Assembly (NCBI RefSeq): GCF_022023855.1
Contig: NZ_CP059453.1
Location: forward strand, 1-64,000
Reading direction: 5' to 3'
From: Azospirillum brasilense
GTDB taxonomy: Bacteria; Pseudomonadota; Alphaproteobacteria; Azospirillales; Azospirillaceae
DNA: 64,000 nt
The notes beneath the pieces were generated by a model. The model had not been told where the DNA came from and made no database searches. It was given only the letters and a program-made list of their open reading frames with translations. Made by a program: the position numbers and the translations under genes. Shown here in pieces: positions 9,601-17,970 of this stretch (its first letter is position 1; each line of letters opens with the position of its first letter).

Positions 9601-10574
9601 GCCTGTCCTCCGCCCAGCCGGATTCGCGGGTCGAGCAGCGAATAGACCAGATCGACGATCAGATTGATGACGACGAACAGCAGCACCGTGACCAGCAGGT
9701 AGGCGATCACCACGGGCCGGTCGAGCTGGAGGATGCTGTCGATCAGCAGCTTGCCCATGCCCGGCCAGGCGAAGACCGATTCCGTGACCACCGAGAAGGC
9801 GATGACGCTGCCCAGCTCCAGCCCGAGGACGGTGACCACCGGGATCATGATGTTCTTCAGGATGTGCACCCCGACCACCCGCGCGGGTGCCAGCCCCTTG
9901 GCGCGGGCGAACTTCACATAGTCCTGCAAGGCGACCTCCCGCGTGCCGGCGCGGGCCAGACGGATGACCAGCGACAGCTTGAACAGGGCCAGATTGACGG
10001 CCGGCAGGATCAGATGGGCCAGCCCATCGGCGGTCAGGAAACTCCATTGCACGCCGAACAGGCCGGCCGTCTCGCCGCGTCCGCCCGCCGGCAGCCAGCC
10101 CAGAGTCACCGCGAAGGCCATGATGAGCATCATGCCCACCCAGAAGGTGGGCAGCGAGAAGCCGAGGATCGAGCCGGTCATGATGACGCGCCCGGCCATG
10201 CTGTCGGGTTTCAGCCCGGCCCACAGCCCCAGCGGGATGCCCAGCACCACCGCCACCAGCATGGCGCAGAGCGCCAGCTCCAGCGTCGCCGGAAAGCGCT
10301 GCAGCACGAGGCCGAGCGCCGGCACCCCATGCACGAAGCTGGTGCCGAGGTCGCCGCCGAGCGCGCTGTCCACGAAGCGGATGAACTGCTCATGCATGGG
10401 CTTGTCGAGCCCCAGCCGGGCGATGGCGGCGGCGCGTTCGAATTCGTCGGCCTCGGGGCTGATGAGCACGTCGATGGGATTGCCGATGGCGAAGATGCCG
10501 GCGAAGACCAGCACCGACATCGCCACCACGACGACCGCGCTCTGCGCCAGCCGCCGGAGGATGAAGACAAGCAT
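9597..10574 (-). CDS. Peptide ABC transporter permease (DppB type)
   Basis: Inner-membrane permease of 325 residues with six predicted helices, the first at the N-terminus (RRLAQSAVVVVAMSVLVFAG). The periplasmic loop ends in LGGDLGTSFVHG, a DppB/GsiC-type motif, and the cytoplasmic EAA loop is FARAKGLAPARVVGVHILKN. It forms the channel with the C-type subunit. The gene begins 160 bases after the binding-protein gene; a REP-like palindromic element fills that gap, so the two may share a transcript but be expressed at different levels. Confidence 0.92.
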   Translation of the reverse strand: MLVFILRRLAQSAVVVVAMSVLVFAGIFAIGNPIDVLISPEADEFERAAAIARLGLDKPMHEQFIRFVDSALGGDLGTSFVHGVPALGLVLQRFPATLELALCAMLVAVVLGIPLGLWAGLKPDSMAGRVIMTGSILGFSLPTFWVGMMLIMAFAVTLGWLPAGGRGETAGLFGVQWSFLTADGLAHLILPAVNLALFKLSLVIRLARAGTREVALQDYVKFARAKGLAPARVVGVHILKNIMIPVVTVLGLELGSVIAFSVVTESVFAWPGMGKLLIDSILQLDRPVVIAYLLVTVLLFVVINLIVDLVYSLLDPRIRLGGGQA

Positions 10575-10591
10575 GGCGCTCCGCTAATATC

Positions 10592-10714
10592 TAACCCTCT
10601 CCCCTCCGGGGAGAGGGTGGCCCGGAGGGCCGGTGAGGGGGATGCGCGTTGCGGAGCGTTCGGCAGAAGCGCAACCCCCTCACCCTAACCCTCTCCCCAG
10701 AGGGGAGAGGGAAA
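10592..10714. repeat. REP-like palindromic element between binding protein and permease genes
   Basis: Two strong hairpins, 10594-10618 (ACCCTCTCCCC / GGGGAGAGGGT) and 10689-10711 (CCCTCTCCCC / GGGGAGAGGG), bracket a longer imperfect inverted repeat (GGTGAGGGGG...CCCCCTCACC). This head-to-head design is that of intergenic REP/BIME-type repeats common in alphaproteobacteria. A degenerate relative lies at 14143-14167. In this place it could protect the 3' end of the binding-protein mRNA. Confidence 0.75.
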
Positions 10715-10734
10715 GAGGGCGGCGCTCGCTCCAC

Positions 10735-12396
10735 TCACTTCGCGGGGGTCACCTTCTGCGCCAGCGTGTACTGGTCGGCGCGCGGTTCGTAGCTCACCCC
10801 CTTCTTCATCGCCCAGACCGTCACCTCGTAATGCAGGGGGATGATGATGTCGGCGTCCACCGCCCGCTTCACCGCGGCCTGGAGCAGCTTTTCCCGCTTC
10901 GCGTCGTCCACGGTCGCCAGCGCCGTGTCCAGCATGCCGTCCAGCTCCGGATCGGAATAGCTGGTGTAATTGGTCGTGCCGTAGCCCTTCTCCTTGATCG
11001 GCGTGGCGATCAGCGCCTTCAGCGGCGACGACATCTCGCCCGAATCGGCGCCCCAGCCGGCCAGGAAGACACTGTATTCCTGTTTGTTGCGCTTGGAGAA
11101 GAAGACGTTGGCGGTGGTCGCGTCGACCTGGGTCTGAACGCCGATGCGGGTGAACATCTGGGCGACCGCCTGGGCCACCTTGTCGTCGTTGATGTAGCGG
11201 TCGTTCGGCGTGCCGAGGGTGAGCTGGAAGCCCTTCGGGTAGCCGGCCTCGGCGAGGAGCTGCTTGGCCTTGTTGGCGTCGGTGGCGACGGTGACCTCCG
11301 GGTTGTTGCCGTAGAAGCCAGCGGGGAGGTACTGGTTCGCCGGCTCCGCAACGCCCATCATGATGCGCTTCACGATGGCGTCGCGGTCCACCGCCAGCGA
11401 CAGCGCCTTGCGCACCTTCGGGTCCTTCAGCGGATTCTTGCCGTCGGTCCCGGTGATGGTCGGCGGGGTGTCCTGGACACCCAGCGCCAGATAGATCACG
11501 CGGTTCGACTGGGCCTGGGCCAGGGAAACGTTGGGGGCGGACTTCAGCCGCTCGATGTCCTGAACCGGGGGCGATTCGATCATGTCCACGTCGCCTGCCA
11601 GCAGGGCGGCGACGCGCGGCCCGTCGCTGGTGATCGGACGGAAGACAACCGTGTCCCAGGCCGGTTGCGGCCCCCAATAGTCGGGGTTGCGCTCCAGCAC
11701 CTGCCGGTCGCCCTTGGTGTAGGACTTGTGCTTGAACGGCCCGGTGCCGATCATCAGCGAGCCGTCGTTGAAAGCCTGCGTCGTCGGCCAGGAGTCGGCC
11801 TTGCAGCCCGCCTTGTCGAAGGTGACGGCCTCGCCGCCCGCCGCCTTGGCGGAGATGATGCCGAAGGTCGACAGTTCCACCGGCAGAAGCGGGTAGGGCT
11901 TGCCGGTCTTGATGATCAGGGTGTGCGGGTCCGGCGCCTCGATCCCCGCGATGCCCTTGGTGTAGACCGTGAAGGAGGAGGGGCTGTTGGCGACGTTCGG
12001 GATGCGGCAGACCGAGTAGACGAAGTCCTGCGCCGTGAACTCGGTGCCGTCGTGGAACTTCACGCCCTTGCGCAGCTTGAATTCCCAGGTCGTCTCGTCG
12101 ATGGCGCGCCAGCTTTCCGCCAGCTCGGGTTGGAGCCGCATCTTGGCGTCCATGCTGACCAGCGATTCGAACACATGCTTGCGGGCGCGCGTGTTGGGGC
12201 CGAGGTTGTGGTAGTGTGGGTCCAGCGCGCTCGGCTCCGCCGAGGTGCCCACCGTCAGGGTTGCGGCCTGCGACGGCGTCGGGGCCGCGGCCAGTAGGGC
12301 CAGGGCGGCGACCGCCGGCAGGACTTGTTTCAAGGTTCCGGAACGCAGCACACCCGCAAGGCGCCGATCACGCCCATGCCGATCACGTAAGGCCAT
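10735..12396 (-). CDS. Peptide ABC transporter substrate-binding protein (family 5)
   Basis: Periplasmic solute-binding protein of 553 residues in the DppA/OppA/GsiB family. The signal peptide reaches about residue 44 (LPAVAALALLAAAPTPSQA). Early family motifs are LTVGTSAEPSALDPHYHN and LAESWRAIDETTWEFKLRKG, followed by VKFHDGTEFTAQDFVYS. The start is ATG 12396 because GGGGGACGAGGG stands just upstream; an ATG at 12462 would add 22 residues before the signal sequence. It is the first gene of the transport cluster. The ligand, whether dipeptides, glutathione or opine-like compounds, cannot be settled from the sequence. Confidence 0.9.
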   Translation of the reverse strand: MALRDRHGRDRRLAGVLRSGTLKQVLPAVAALALLAAAPTPSQAATLTVGTSAEPSALDPHYHNLGPNTRARKHVFESLVSMDAKMRLQPELAESWRAIDETTWEFKLRKGVKFHDGTEFTAQDFVYSVCRIPNVANSPSSFTVYTKGIAGIEAPDPHTLIIKTGKPYPLLPVELSTFGIISAKAAGGEAVTFDKAGCKADSWPTTQAFNDGSLMIGTGPFKHKSYTKGDRQVLERNPDYWGPQPAWDTVVFRPITSDGPRVAALLAGDVDMIESPPVQDIERLKSAPNVSLAQAQSNRVIYLALGVQDTPPTITGTDGKNPLKDPKVRKALSLAVDRDAIVKRIMMGVAEPANQYLPAGFYGNNPEVTVATDANKAKQLLAEAGYPKGFQLTLGTPNDRYINDDKVAQAVAQMFTRIGVQTQVDATTANVFFSKRNKQEYSVFLAGWGADSGEMSSPLKALIATPIKEKGYGTTNYTSYSDPELDGMLDTALATVDDAKREKLLQAAVKRAVDADIIIPLHYEVTVWAMKKGVSYEPRADQYTLAQKVTPAK

Positions 12397-12679
12397 CCCT
12401 CGTCCCCCTGATTGTACGTTTGATTTGTACCCGTGAAGCAGGCTCCCAGCCCTTTGGACCACGGTTGTTGCGGCCCGATTCTTGTCGTTCGGTTCGCCGC
12501 AAGCGGGGCGGCGGCACGTAGGTGTTCAACGATCAGAGCTTGAAACCATTGATCTGTCAACAGGGTCCGGTCTTCTGACCTATCCGGTTTTTCCCGATGG
12601 AATGCTTTGGCAAACGGCGCCGGACGGGGCAGGATCGTTTCACCCGAAAATGCCAACGAAGAGAGCAAGGGGATTAGAG

Positions 12680-14119
12680 ATGAAGACCTGCCAATCCTTC
12701 TACATCGGCGGCGCCTGGACCAAACCCGCGGCGGGCGCCACCGTGATGGAGGTGTTGAACCCGGCGACGGAGCAGGTGTCGGGCACCGTGGCGCTCGGCG
12801 GGCCGGAGGACGCGCAGCGCGCGGTGGTGGCGGCCCATGCCGCCTTCGACGGCTTTTCCCGCACCCCCCTGAACGAGCGGCTGGACCTGCTGGCCGCCGT
12901 CTGCGCGCTCTTCGAGAAGCGCATGGACGAGGTGGCCGACGCCATCACCGAGGAGATGGGCGCGCCGCTGGCGGCGCTGTCCAAGCCGGCGCAGGCCTTC
13001 ATGGGGCTGGCCCATTTCAAGACGGCCCTGGATGCCGCCCGCGAGTACCCGTTCGAGCGGACGCGCGGCACCACCCGCATCCTGCGCGAGCCGGTCGGTG
13101 TCTGCGCCATGATCACGCCGTGGAACTGGCCGATCAACCAGATCGCTTGCAAGGTCGCCCCGGCGCTCGCCACCGGCTGCACGATGGTGCTGAAGCCCAG
13201 CGAGTTCGCTCCCTATTCGGCCTGGATCTTCACCGAGATCCTGCACGAGGCCGGGGTTCCGGCGGGCGTCTTCAACATGTTCTACGGCGACGGCGCGGTG
13301 GTTGGTCCGGTCCTGGCCTCGCACCCGCTGGTCGACATGGTGTCGCTGACCGGCTCCACCCGCGCCGGGGCATCGGTCTCCCACAACGCCGCCGACAGCA
13401 TCAAGCGCGTGTCGCTGGAGCTGGGCGGCAAGTCCGCGAACATCATCTGCGAGAGCGCCGACCTGACCAAGGCGGTGACCCACGGCGTGCGGTCGATGAT
13501 GTCCAACACCGGGCAGAGCTGCAACGCGCCGTCGCGCATGTATGTCCCGGCCTCCCGCCTGGACGAGGCGGAAAAGATCGCCGCCCAGGTCTGCGCCCGT
13601 CTGGTGGTCGGCGACCCGCGCGGCGACCGCACCGGTGTCGGCCCGATCGCCAACCAGCGCCAGTACGAGCGGGTGCAGCGGCTGATCCAGGCCGGCATCG
13701 AAGAGGGGGCGTCCCTGCTGTGCGGCGGTCCGGGCCGTCCGGAGGGGCTGGAGCGTGGCTTCTTCGCCAAACCCACCGTCTTCAGCCGCGCCACCGACGG
13801 CATGACCATCATGCGCGAGGAGATCTTCGGCCCGGTCCTCACCATCCGCCCCTACGAGGATATCGAGGAGGCGATCCGCAGTGCCAACGACTCGCTCTAC
13901 GGTCTGTCCGGCTACGTCTACGCCGGCACGGTGGACGAGGCGCGGGCGGTGGCGAAGCGGCTTCGCACCGGCATGGTGCACCTGAACGGCGCCTCCATCG
14001 ACCTTGCCGCTCCCTTCGGCGGCTACAAGCAGTCCGGCATCGGGCGCGAGTGGGGCGAGGTCGGTTTCGAGGAGTTCCTGGAGACCAAGTCCGTCTACGG
14101 CAGCGACCCGGCGGCGTAG
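12680..14119 (+). CDS. NAD(P)-dependent aldehyde dehydrogenase
   Basis: ALDH-superfamily enzyme of 479 residues oxidising an aldehyde to the acid. Key parts: TPWNWPINQIACK (oxyanion Asn), LKPSEFAPYSA (coenzyme Lys), TGSTRAGASV, the general base Glu in LELGGKSANII, the nucleophile Cys in GQSCNAPSR, and EEIFGPVLTI. Length is normal. The start is ATG 12680, six bases after AAGGGG. The phrase GQSCNAPSRMYVP is seen in the bacterial YwdH/phenylacetaldehyde-like branch, but I would not name the substrate. It is divergent from the peptide transporter with a 283-base shared upstream region. Confidence 0.9.
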   Translation: MKTCQSFYIGGAWTKPAAGATVMEVLNPATEQVSGTVALGGPEDAQRAVVAAHAAFDGFSRTPLNERLDLLAAVCALFEKRMDEVADAITEEMGAPLAALSKPAQAFMGLAHFKTALDAAREYPFERTRGTTRILREPVGVCAMITPWNWPINQIACKVAPALATGCTMVLKPSEFAPYSAWIFTEILHEAGVPAGVFNMFYGDGAVVGPVLASHPLVDMVSLTGSTRAGASVSHNAADSIKRVSLELGGKSANIICESADLTKAVTHGVRSMMSNTGQSCNAPSRMYVPASRLDEAEKIAAQVCARLVVGDPRGDRTGVGPIANQRQYERVQRLIQAGIEEGASLLCGGPGRPEGLERGFFAKPTVFSRATDGMTIMREEIFGPVLTIRPYEDIEEAIRSANDSLYGLSGYVYAGTVDEARAVAKRLRTGMVHLNGASIDLAAPFGGYKQSGIGREWGEVGFEEFLETKSVYGSDPAA

Positions 14120-14142
14120 GGAGCCGCCTGGTGCTCGATGCT

Positions 14143-14167
14143 CCCTCTTCCGATCTCCGGGAGAGGG
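14143..14167. repeat. Degenerate REP-like hairpin after the aldehyde dehydrogenase gene
   Basis: CCCTCT...AGAGGG arms around a 13-base centre. It resembles a worn copy of the palindromes at 10594 and 10689 and lies just after the aldehyde dehydrogenase stop, where it could end or protect that transcript. Confidence 0.45.
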
Positions 14168-14193
14168 TTTCGGGAGGGGGCAAACAGGTTGGG

Positions 14194-14712
14194 ATGAGCG
14201 GCAAAAGGCCAAAATCAGTGCCACGGCGCCTGTGCGGTGCAGCCCGAAGCCTATTGATTCTCGGCGTGCTGGGCGCCGGGGCGGCCTGGGCCAAGGGGCC
14301 GCTCGACCGGACGGAGCCGGGACACATGCCGCCGGTGCCGCCCGGCGGCTATGACCTGCCGCTCTCGCCGCCGGTGGTCCAGTTCCCGCTGCCGCCGCAA
14401 TGGGTGATGATCCGCTCCTCCCAGGACTGGCGGCACGCCGGGACCTTCGAGAAGGAGCTGAGCAAGGCCTGCGCCGCCCGCCAGTTCCGGGAGCAGATGC
14501 CCCTGCGCTACCGCGCCATCTTCAAGGGCGAGGTTCTGGGCGTCGCCTTCGGCCACGGCCTGAACCTGCACGACCCGAAGAAGCAGGCGAACCGCCGGCT
14601 GATCTATCTCTTCCGCAACGGCGACAGCACCGGCTGCACCATCGTGTCGATCACCAACGAGGATGTGCGCGTCCTGAACGACGCGCAGCCCGCCGCAGCG
14701 ACGAAGCGGTAG
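14194..14712 (+). CDS. Exported protein of unknown function
   Basis: Unrecognised protein of 172 residues. After a basic start (KRPKSVPRRL) comes a hydrophobic core LLILGVLGAGAAWA, so it is probably exported. A Pro-rich linker follows (MPPVPPGGYDLPLSPPVVQFPLPPQW), then a compact domain with WVMIRSSQDW, GHGLNLHDPKKQ and IYLFRNGDSTGCTIVSI, two cysteines being candidates for a disulfide. The start ATG 14194 has only a distant GAGGGGG, so translation may be weak. It is convergent with lipB, three bases away. Function unknown. Confidence 0.65.
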   Translation: MSGKRPKSVPRRLCGAARSLLILGVLGAGAAWAKGPLDRTEPGHMPPVPPGGYDLPLSPPVVQFPLPPQWVMIRSSQDWRHAGTFEKELSKACAARQFREQMPLRYRAIFKGEVLGVAFGHGLNLHDPKKQANRRLIYLFRNGDSTGCTIVSITNEDVRVLNDAQPAAATKR

Positions 14713-14715
14713 GGC

Positions 14716-15444
14716 TCATTCCCCTTCCGGCCCGCCGCCGAAGACCTCCGCGAAGCTGGCGATCATGGCGGCGTCCACATCCTCCATGGTGACGAGGTGG
14801 CCGAGCGCCACGATGGAGGTCACCCCGTGCTCGCTGATGCCGCAGGGGACGATGCCGGCGAAGTGCGACAGGTCCGGCTCGACGTTCAGGGCGACGCCGT
14901 GGAAACTGACCCAGCGGCGCACGCGCACGCCGATCGCGGCGATCTTGTCCTCCTGGCCGGGCGCGCCGCCGTAGGGCTGCTTGTCCACCCAGATGCCAAC
15001 GCGGCCCTCCCGCCGTTCGCCGCGGATGTTGAAGGCGGCCAGCGTGCGGATCAGCCATTCCTCAAGGTCGTGGACGAAGGCGCGGATGTCGGCCCCGCGC
15101 GTCTTCAGGTCCAGCATGACATAGGCCACGCGCTGTCCCGGCCCGTGATAGGTGAACTGCCCGCCGCGCCCGGCCTGATAGACGGGGAAGCGGCCCGGCT
15201 CCAGCAGGTCCTCCTCCCGCGCGCTGGTGCCGGCGGTGTAGAGGGGGGGATGTTCGAGCAGCCAGACCAGCTCCGGCGCGGTGCCGGCGCGGATGGCCTC
15301 CACGCGCGCTTCCATCTCGGCCAGCGCGTCGGGGTAGGGGACGGGCGTGTCGCTGATGCGCCACTCCACCGCCCGCGCCGGGAGGGCATCGGCGGCGGGA
15401 GCGGCATCGGCGGCGGGCGGAACGGGGGCGATGAGATCGGTCAT
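14716..15444 (-). CDS. lipB: Octanoyltransferase LipB
   Basis: Lipoyl(octanoyl) transferase of 242 residues that moves octanoate from acyl carrier protein to lipoyl domains, the first step of protein lipoylation. Motifs: EHPPLYTAGTS, GGQFTYHGPGQRVAYVMLDL, the Lys-containing DKIAAIGVRVRRWVSFHG, and the catalytic Cys in GIVPCGISEHGVTS. The first 25 residues are a low-complexity Ala/Pro extension. The start is ATG 15444; longer readings would run across the tRNA gene. Divergent from tRNA-Leu. Confidence 0.95.
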   Translation of the reverse strand: MTDLIAPVPPAADAAPAADALPARAVEWRISDTPVPYPDALAEMEARVEAIRAGTAPELVWLLEHPPLYTAGTSAREEDLLEPGRFPVYQAGRGGQFTYHGPGQRVAYVMLDLKTRGADIRAFVHDLEEWLIRTLAAFNIRGERREGRVGIWVDKQPYGGAPGQEDKIAAIGVRVRRWVSFHGVALNVEPDLSHFAGIVPCGISEHGVTSIVALGHLVTMEDVDAAMIASFAEVFGGGPEGE

Positions 15445-15487
15445 GCCGATGTTATGAACTTTCTTTGGCAAAAACGCGAGACACCGC

Positions 15488-15516
15488 TTGATCGGGCGAT
15501 GGGGATCTGCTATTCC
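15488..15516 (+). promoter_or_regulatory. Promoter for tRNA-Leu
   Basis: TTGATC at 15488-15493 and TATTCC at 15511-15516, separated by 17 bases, about 50 bases before the tRNA. The spacing is ideal for the housekeeping sigma factor. Confidence 0.5.
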
Positions 15517-15569
15517 CCCGCTCCACCCGATGAGGGGAGCAGTTCCCTCCTCGGTTCTACCAGCCTTGT

Positions 15570-15656
15570 GCGGTCGTGGCGGAATTGGTAGACGCGCAGC
15601 GTTGAGGTCGCTGTGGCAGAGATGCCGTGGAAGTTCGAGTCTTCTCGACCGCACCA
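15570..15656 (+). tRNA. tRNA-Leu (anticodon GAG)
   Basis: Class II tRNA of 87 bases. The acceptor stem GCGGTCG pairs with CGACCGC and is followed by ACCA, so the CCA tail is encoded. The anticodon stem CAGCG/CGCTG holds the loop TTGAGGT with anticodon GAG, reading CUC/CUU. A long variable arm and the T-loop TTCGAGT are present, as expected for leucine tRNAs. Confidence 0.95.
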
Positions 15657-15689
15657 TCCCCCGGAAACGGGGGGTTCAGGCAAACAAAC

Positions 15690-15733
15690 GAAAAGCCCGC
15701 CGGTCCATCGGACCACAGCGGGCTTTTTCGTTT
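15690..15733 (+). terminator. Intrinsic terminator after tRNA-Leu
   Basis: AAAAGCCCGC pairs with GCGGGCTTTT; an inner GGTCC/GGACC helix stacks on it. The stem is followed by TTTTTCGTTTT on the plus strand. Confidence 0.8.
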
Positions 15734-15790
15734 TCAGACTTCCATTTTCAGACCGCCGCGATCGGGACTGTCCTCTCGGCGCCCTTGTCC

Positions 15791-16093
15791 TCAGCGGAAC
15801 TCCACATACTGGTCGAGCGCCACGCGGCGCATGGTCTGAACAATGTAGGGTTGTGCATTGTGCACCGTCACCATCCCTTTCGCATCGCGGCAGCGGTTGG
15901 CCAGGACGAACAGCATGCCGATCGCCGCGGAGTCCAGGAAAGTCATGTAACGCAGGTCCAGCCGCACCTCGGGCCGCGCGCCGATGTCCCAGTCCGCCAG
16001 CAGATCGTGGAATTTGCGGCTGTCATCGTAGGTGAAACGCCCCGACAGCATGATCCCTTCCTGACCGTCGATGTCGGTGTAGGCGTACTCCAT
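15791..16093 (-). CDS. STAS-domain protein, anti-sigma-factor-antagonist type
   Basis: Single STAS domain of 100 residues. The core DLRYMTFLDSAAIGMLFVLANR matches SpoIIAA/RsbV, with the Ser of DSAAIGML as the expected phosphorylation site. In such modules a serine kinase phosphorylates the STAS protein, and the unphosphorylated form releases a target. Neither a kinase nor a phosphatase gene is adjacent, so the partners are unknown. The start ATG 16093 is preceded only by a weak GGAT; an upstream reading into 16192 has no support. It is divergent from mgtE. Role in stress response or polysaccharide control is inference. Confidence 0.85.
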   Translation of the reverse strand: MEYAYTDIDGQEGIMLSGRFTYDDSRKFHDLLADWDIGARPEVRLDLRYMTFLDSAAIGMLFVLANRCRDAKGMVTVHNAQPYIVQTMRRVALDQYVEFR

Positions 16094-16263
16094 CGTCACA
16101 TCCGTTGGCCGGTGGTGTCTGTTTTTCGCTGCCTGCGCGGGGCGAAAAGCCCCGTTGGCATTATGGGTGCACGAATTGCGCAGCCCACGCAAGCATTGCG
16201 CGAGAGGCCGGAGGCCCGGGAATGGCCCGCCGCGCTGGACAAAGCGGTGTCACACCTATATTC

Positions 16264-16302
16264 GGTGGGCGCCCCGGCGGGAACCCGCAAGGGCTCCCCA
16301 CC
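16264..16302 (+). promoter_or_regulatory. Nested hairpin in the mgtE leader
   Basis: Outer stem GGTGGG (16264-16269) with CCCACC (16297-16302), middle GCC (16271-16273) with GGC (16292-16294), inner GCGG/CCGC around GAAC (16277-16288). It ends 87 bases before the mgtE start. Magnesium transporters are often leader-controlled, so a regulatory RNA is possible; I cannot match it to a known riboswitch class. Confidence 0.35.
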
Positions 16303-16389
16303 AACCCGCAAACGCCGGTGCGCCATGGTCGGCCGATCGCAGGACCATGCCGTCACGCCGCATTGCCATCGTACAGGGAGGGTGCCGCC

Positions 16390-17829
16390 ATGCACACCGA
16401 CCGCCAGGAACCGGAACGTATCCAGGACGATGTGCCGCACCCGGCCGAACGCCCCGACCCGCCCCGCGAGGACGGCGAGGAGGAGCGCGCCTATGGTGTT
16501 GAGCCGGAGTTCGTGGAGGAGATTGTCGAGCGGCTGCACGCCGGACGGCGCGACGATCTGCGCGCGGAGGTGGACAAGCTTCACCCCGCCGACATCGCCG
16601 ACCTGATCGAGCAACTCGGCCACGACGACCGGGAGGCGCTGATCGGCGTCCTGCGCCCCGACTTCGACGGCGAGGTGCTGAGCTACCTCAACCCCGATCT
16701 CCGCGAGGAGATCGTCGAGCTGTTCGAGCCGAAGGAACTGGCCGCCGCCGTCGCGGAGCTGGACACCGACGACGCTGTCGACGTCATCGAGGACCTGGAC
16801 GAGGACACCCGGCGCGAGGTTCTGGAGAATCTGCCGGCCGCCGACCGGGCGCTGGTCCAGGAGAACCTGACCTACGACGAGTACACCGCCGGCCGCCTGA
16901 TGCAGCGCGATCTGGTGGCGGTGCCGCAGTTCTGGACGGTGGGCAAGACCATCGATTACGTCCGCGCCGCCACCGACGAGCTGCCGGAGGACTTCTACGA
17001 CATCTTCGTCGTCGATCCGATGCACCGGGTGGTCGGTGCGGTGCCCCTGTCGCGCCTGCTGCGCCAGAAGCGGTCGGTCCGCATCGCCGATCTGGTGACG
17101 GAGGAGGTGGACACCATCCCCGCCACCATGGACCAGGAGGAGGTGGCGAACCTGTTCCGCCAGTACGCCCTGGTCTCCGCCCCCGTGGTGGACGCCGGCG
17201 GGCGGCTGATCGGCGTCATCACCGTCGATGACGTGGTCCACATCATCGACGAGGAGGCCGAGGACGACATCGGCAAGCTGGGCGGCGTCGGCGACACCTC
17301 CATCTACCGCTCGGTTCTGGAAACCTCGCGCTCGCGCATTTCCTGGCTGGGCGTGAATCTGTTTACCGCCTTCGCGGCGGCGGGCGTCATCTCGCTGTTC
17401 GAGGCGACCATCGAACAGATCGTGGCGCTGGCCGTGCTGATGCCGATCACCGCCTCGATGGGCGGCAACGCCGGAACCCAGACCCTGACCGTGGCGGTGC
17501 GCGCCCTGGCGACGCGCGAGCTGTCGTCCTCCAACGCCCCCCGCGTGGTGGGTAAGGAGGTGCTCGTTGGGCTGCTCAACGGCGCCGTCTTCGCCACGCT
17601 GGTCGGGGCCATCGCCGCGACGTGGTTCGAGCCGATGATCGGCCTGGTGATCGGCTGCGCCATGGTCATCAACCTGTTCGTCGCCGGGCTGTGCGGGGTC
17701 CTGATTCCCATCGGGCTGGACCGGCTGGGAGTCGATCCGGCGGTGGCGAGTTCGGTCTTCCTGACCACCATGACCGACGTCATCGGGTTTTTGTCCTTCC
17801 TGGGGCTGGCGTCGCTTTTGTTGTTGTGA
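16390..17829 (+). CDS. mgtE: Magnesium transporter MgtE
   Basis: Mg2+ channel/transporter of 479 residues. An acidic MgtE_N superhelical domain (about residues 35-140, LHPADIADLIEQL repeats) is followed by two CBS domains (about 150-270, with DIFVVDPMHRVVGAV and APVVDAGGRLIGVITVDDV) that sense Mg2+, then five membrane helices (about 300-479) with the pore-lining segment MPITASMGGNAGTQTL. Length and order are those of the family. The start is ATG 16390 after AGGGAGG. The first 30 residues are a hydrophilic extension. A foldable leader lies upstream; transcription is divergent from the STAS gene. Confidence 0.95.
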   Translation: MHTDRQEPERIQDDVPHPAERPDPPREDGEEERAYGVEPEFVEEIVERLHAGRRDDLRAEVDKLHPADIADLIEQLGHDDREALIGVLRPDFDGEVLSYLNPDLREEIVELFEPKELAAAVAELDTDDAVDVIEDLDEDTRREVLENLPAADRALVQENLTYDEYTAGRLMQRDLVAVPQFWTVGKTIDYVRAATDELPEDFYDIFVVDPMHRVVGAVPLSRLLRQKRSVRIADLVTEEVDTIPATMDQEEVANLFRQYALVSAPVVDAGGRLIGVITVDDVVHIIDEEAEDDIGKLGGVGDTSIYRSVLETSRSRISWLGVNLFTAFAAAGVISLFEATIEQIVALAVLMPITASMGGNAGTQTLTVAVRALATRELSSSNAPRVVGKEVLVGLLNGAVFATLVGAIAATWFEPMIGLVIGCAMVINLFVAGLCGVLIPIGLDRLGVDPAVASSVFLTTMTDVIGFLSFLGLASLLLL

Positions 17830-17880
17830 CCAACGAAAAGGGGCTTGCCAAAGGGGGCCCTCTTCCGGATGATCCGGGCA

Positions 17881-17966
17881 TTGGCTGGGGTGCCGTGCGG
17901 GATGAGCCCGCGCGGCTGAGATCACACCCATCGAACCTGTCTGGATAATGCCAGCGAAGGGAGCCG
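17881..17966 (+). promoter_or_regulatory. TPP riboswitch (thi box)
   Basis: The conserved core is clear: GGGGTGCC near 17887, GGCTGAGA at 17914, ACCC...GAACCTG at 17926-17939, then GGATAATGCCAGCGAAGGGA. P1 can form from GGCT 17883-17886 with AGCC 17962-17965. The AGGGAG inside the 3' part is also the ribosome site of thiO, whose ATG is at 17971, so ligand binding probably blocks translation directly. Confidence 0.93.
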
Positions 17967-17970
17967 CCGC

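Noticed and set aside
15445..15657. N-terminal extension of LipB
   Set aside because: It would read antisense through the tRNA-Leu gene.
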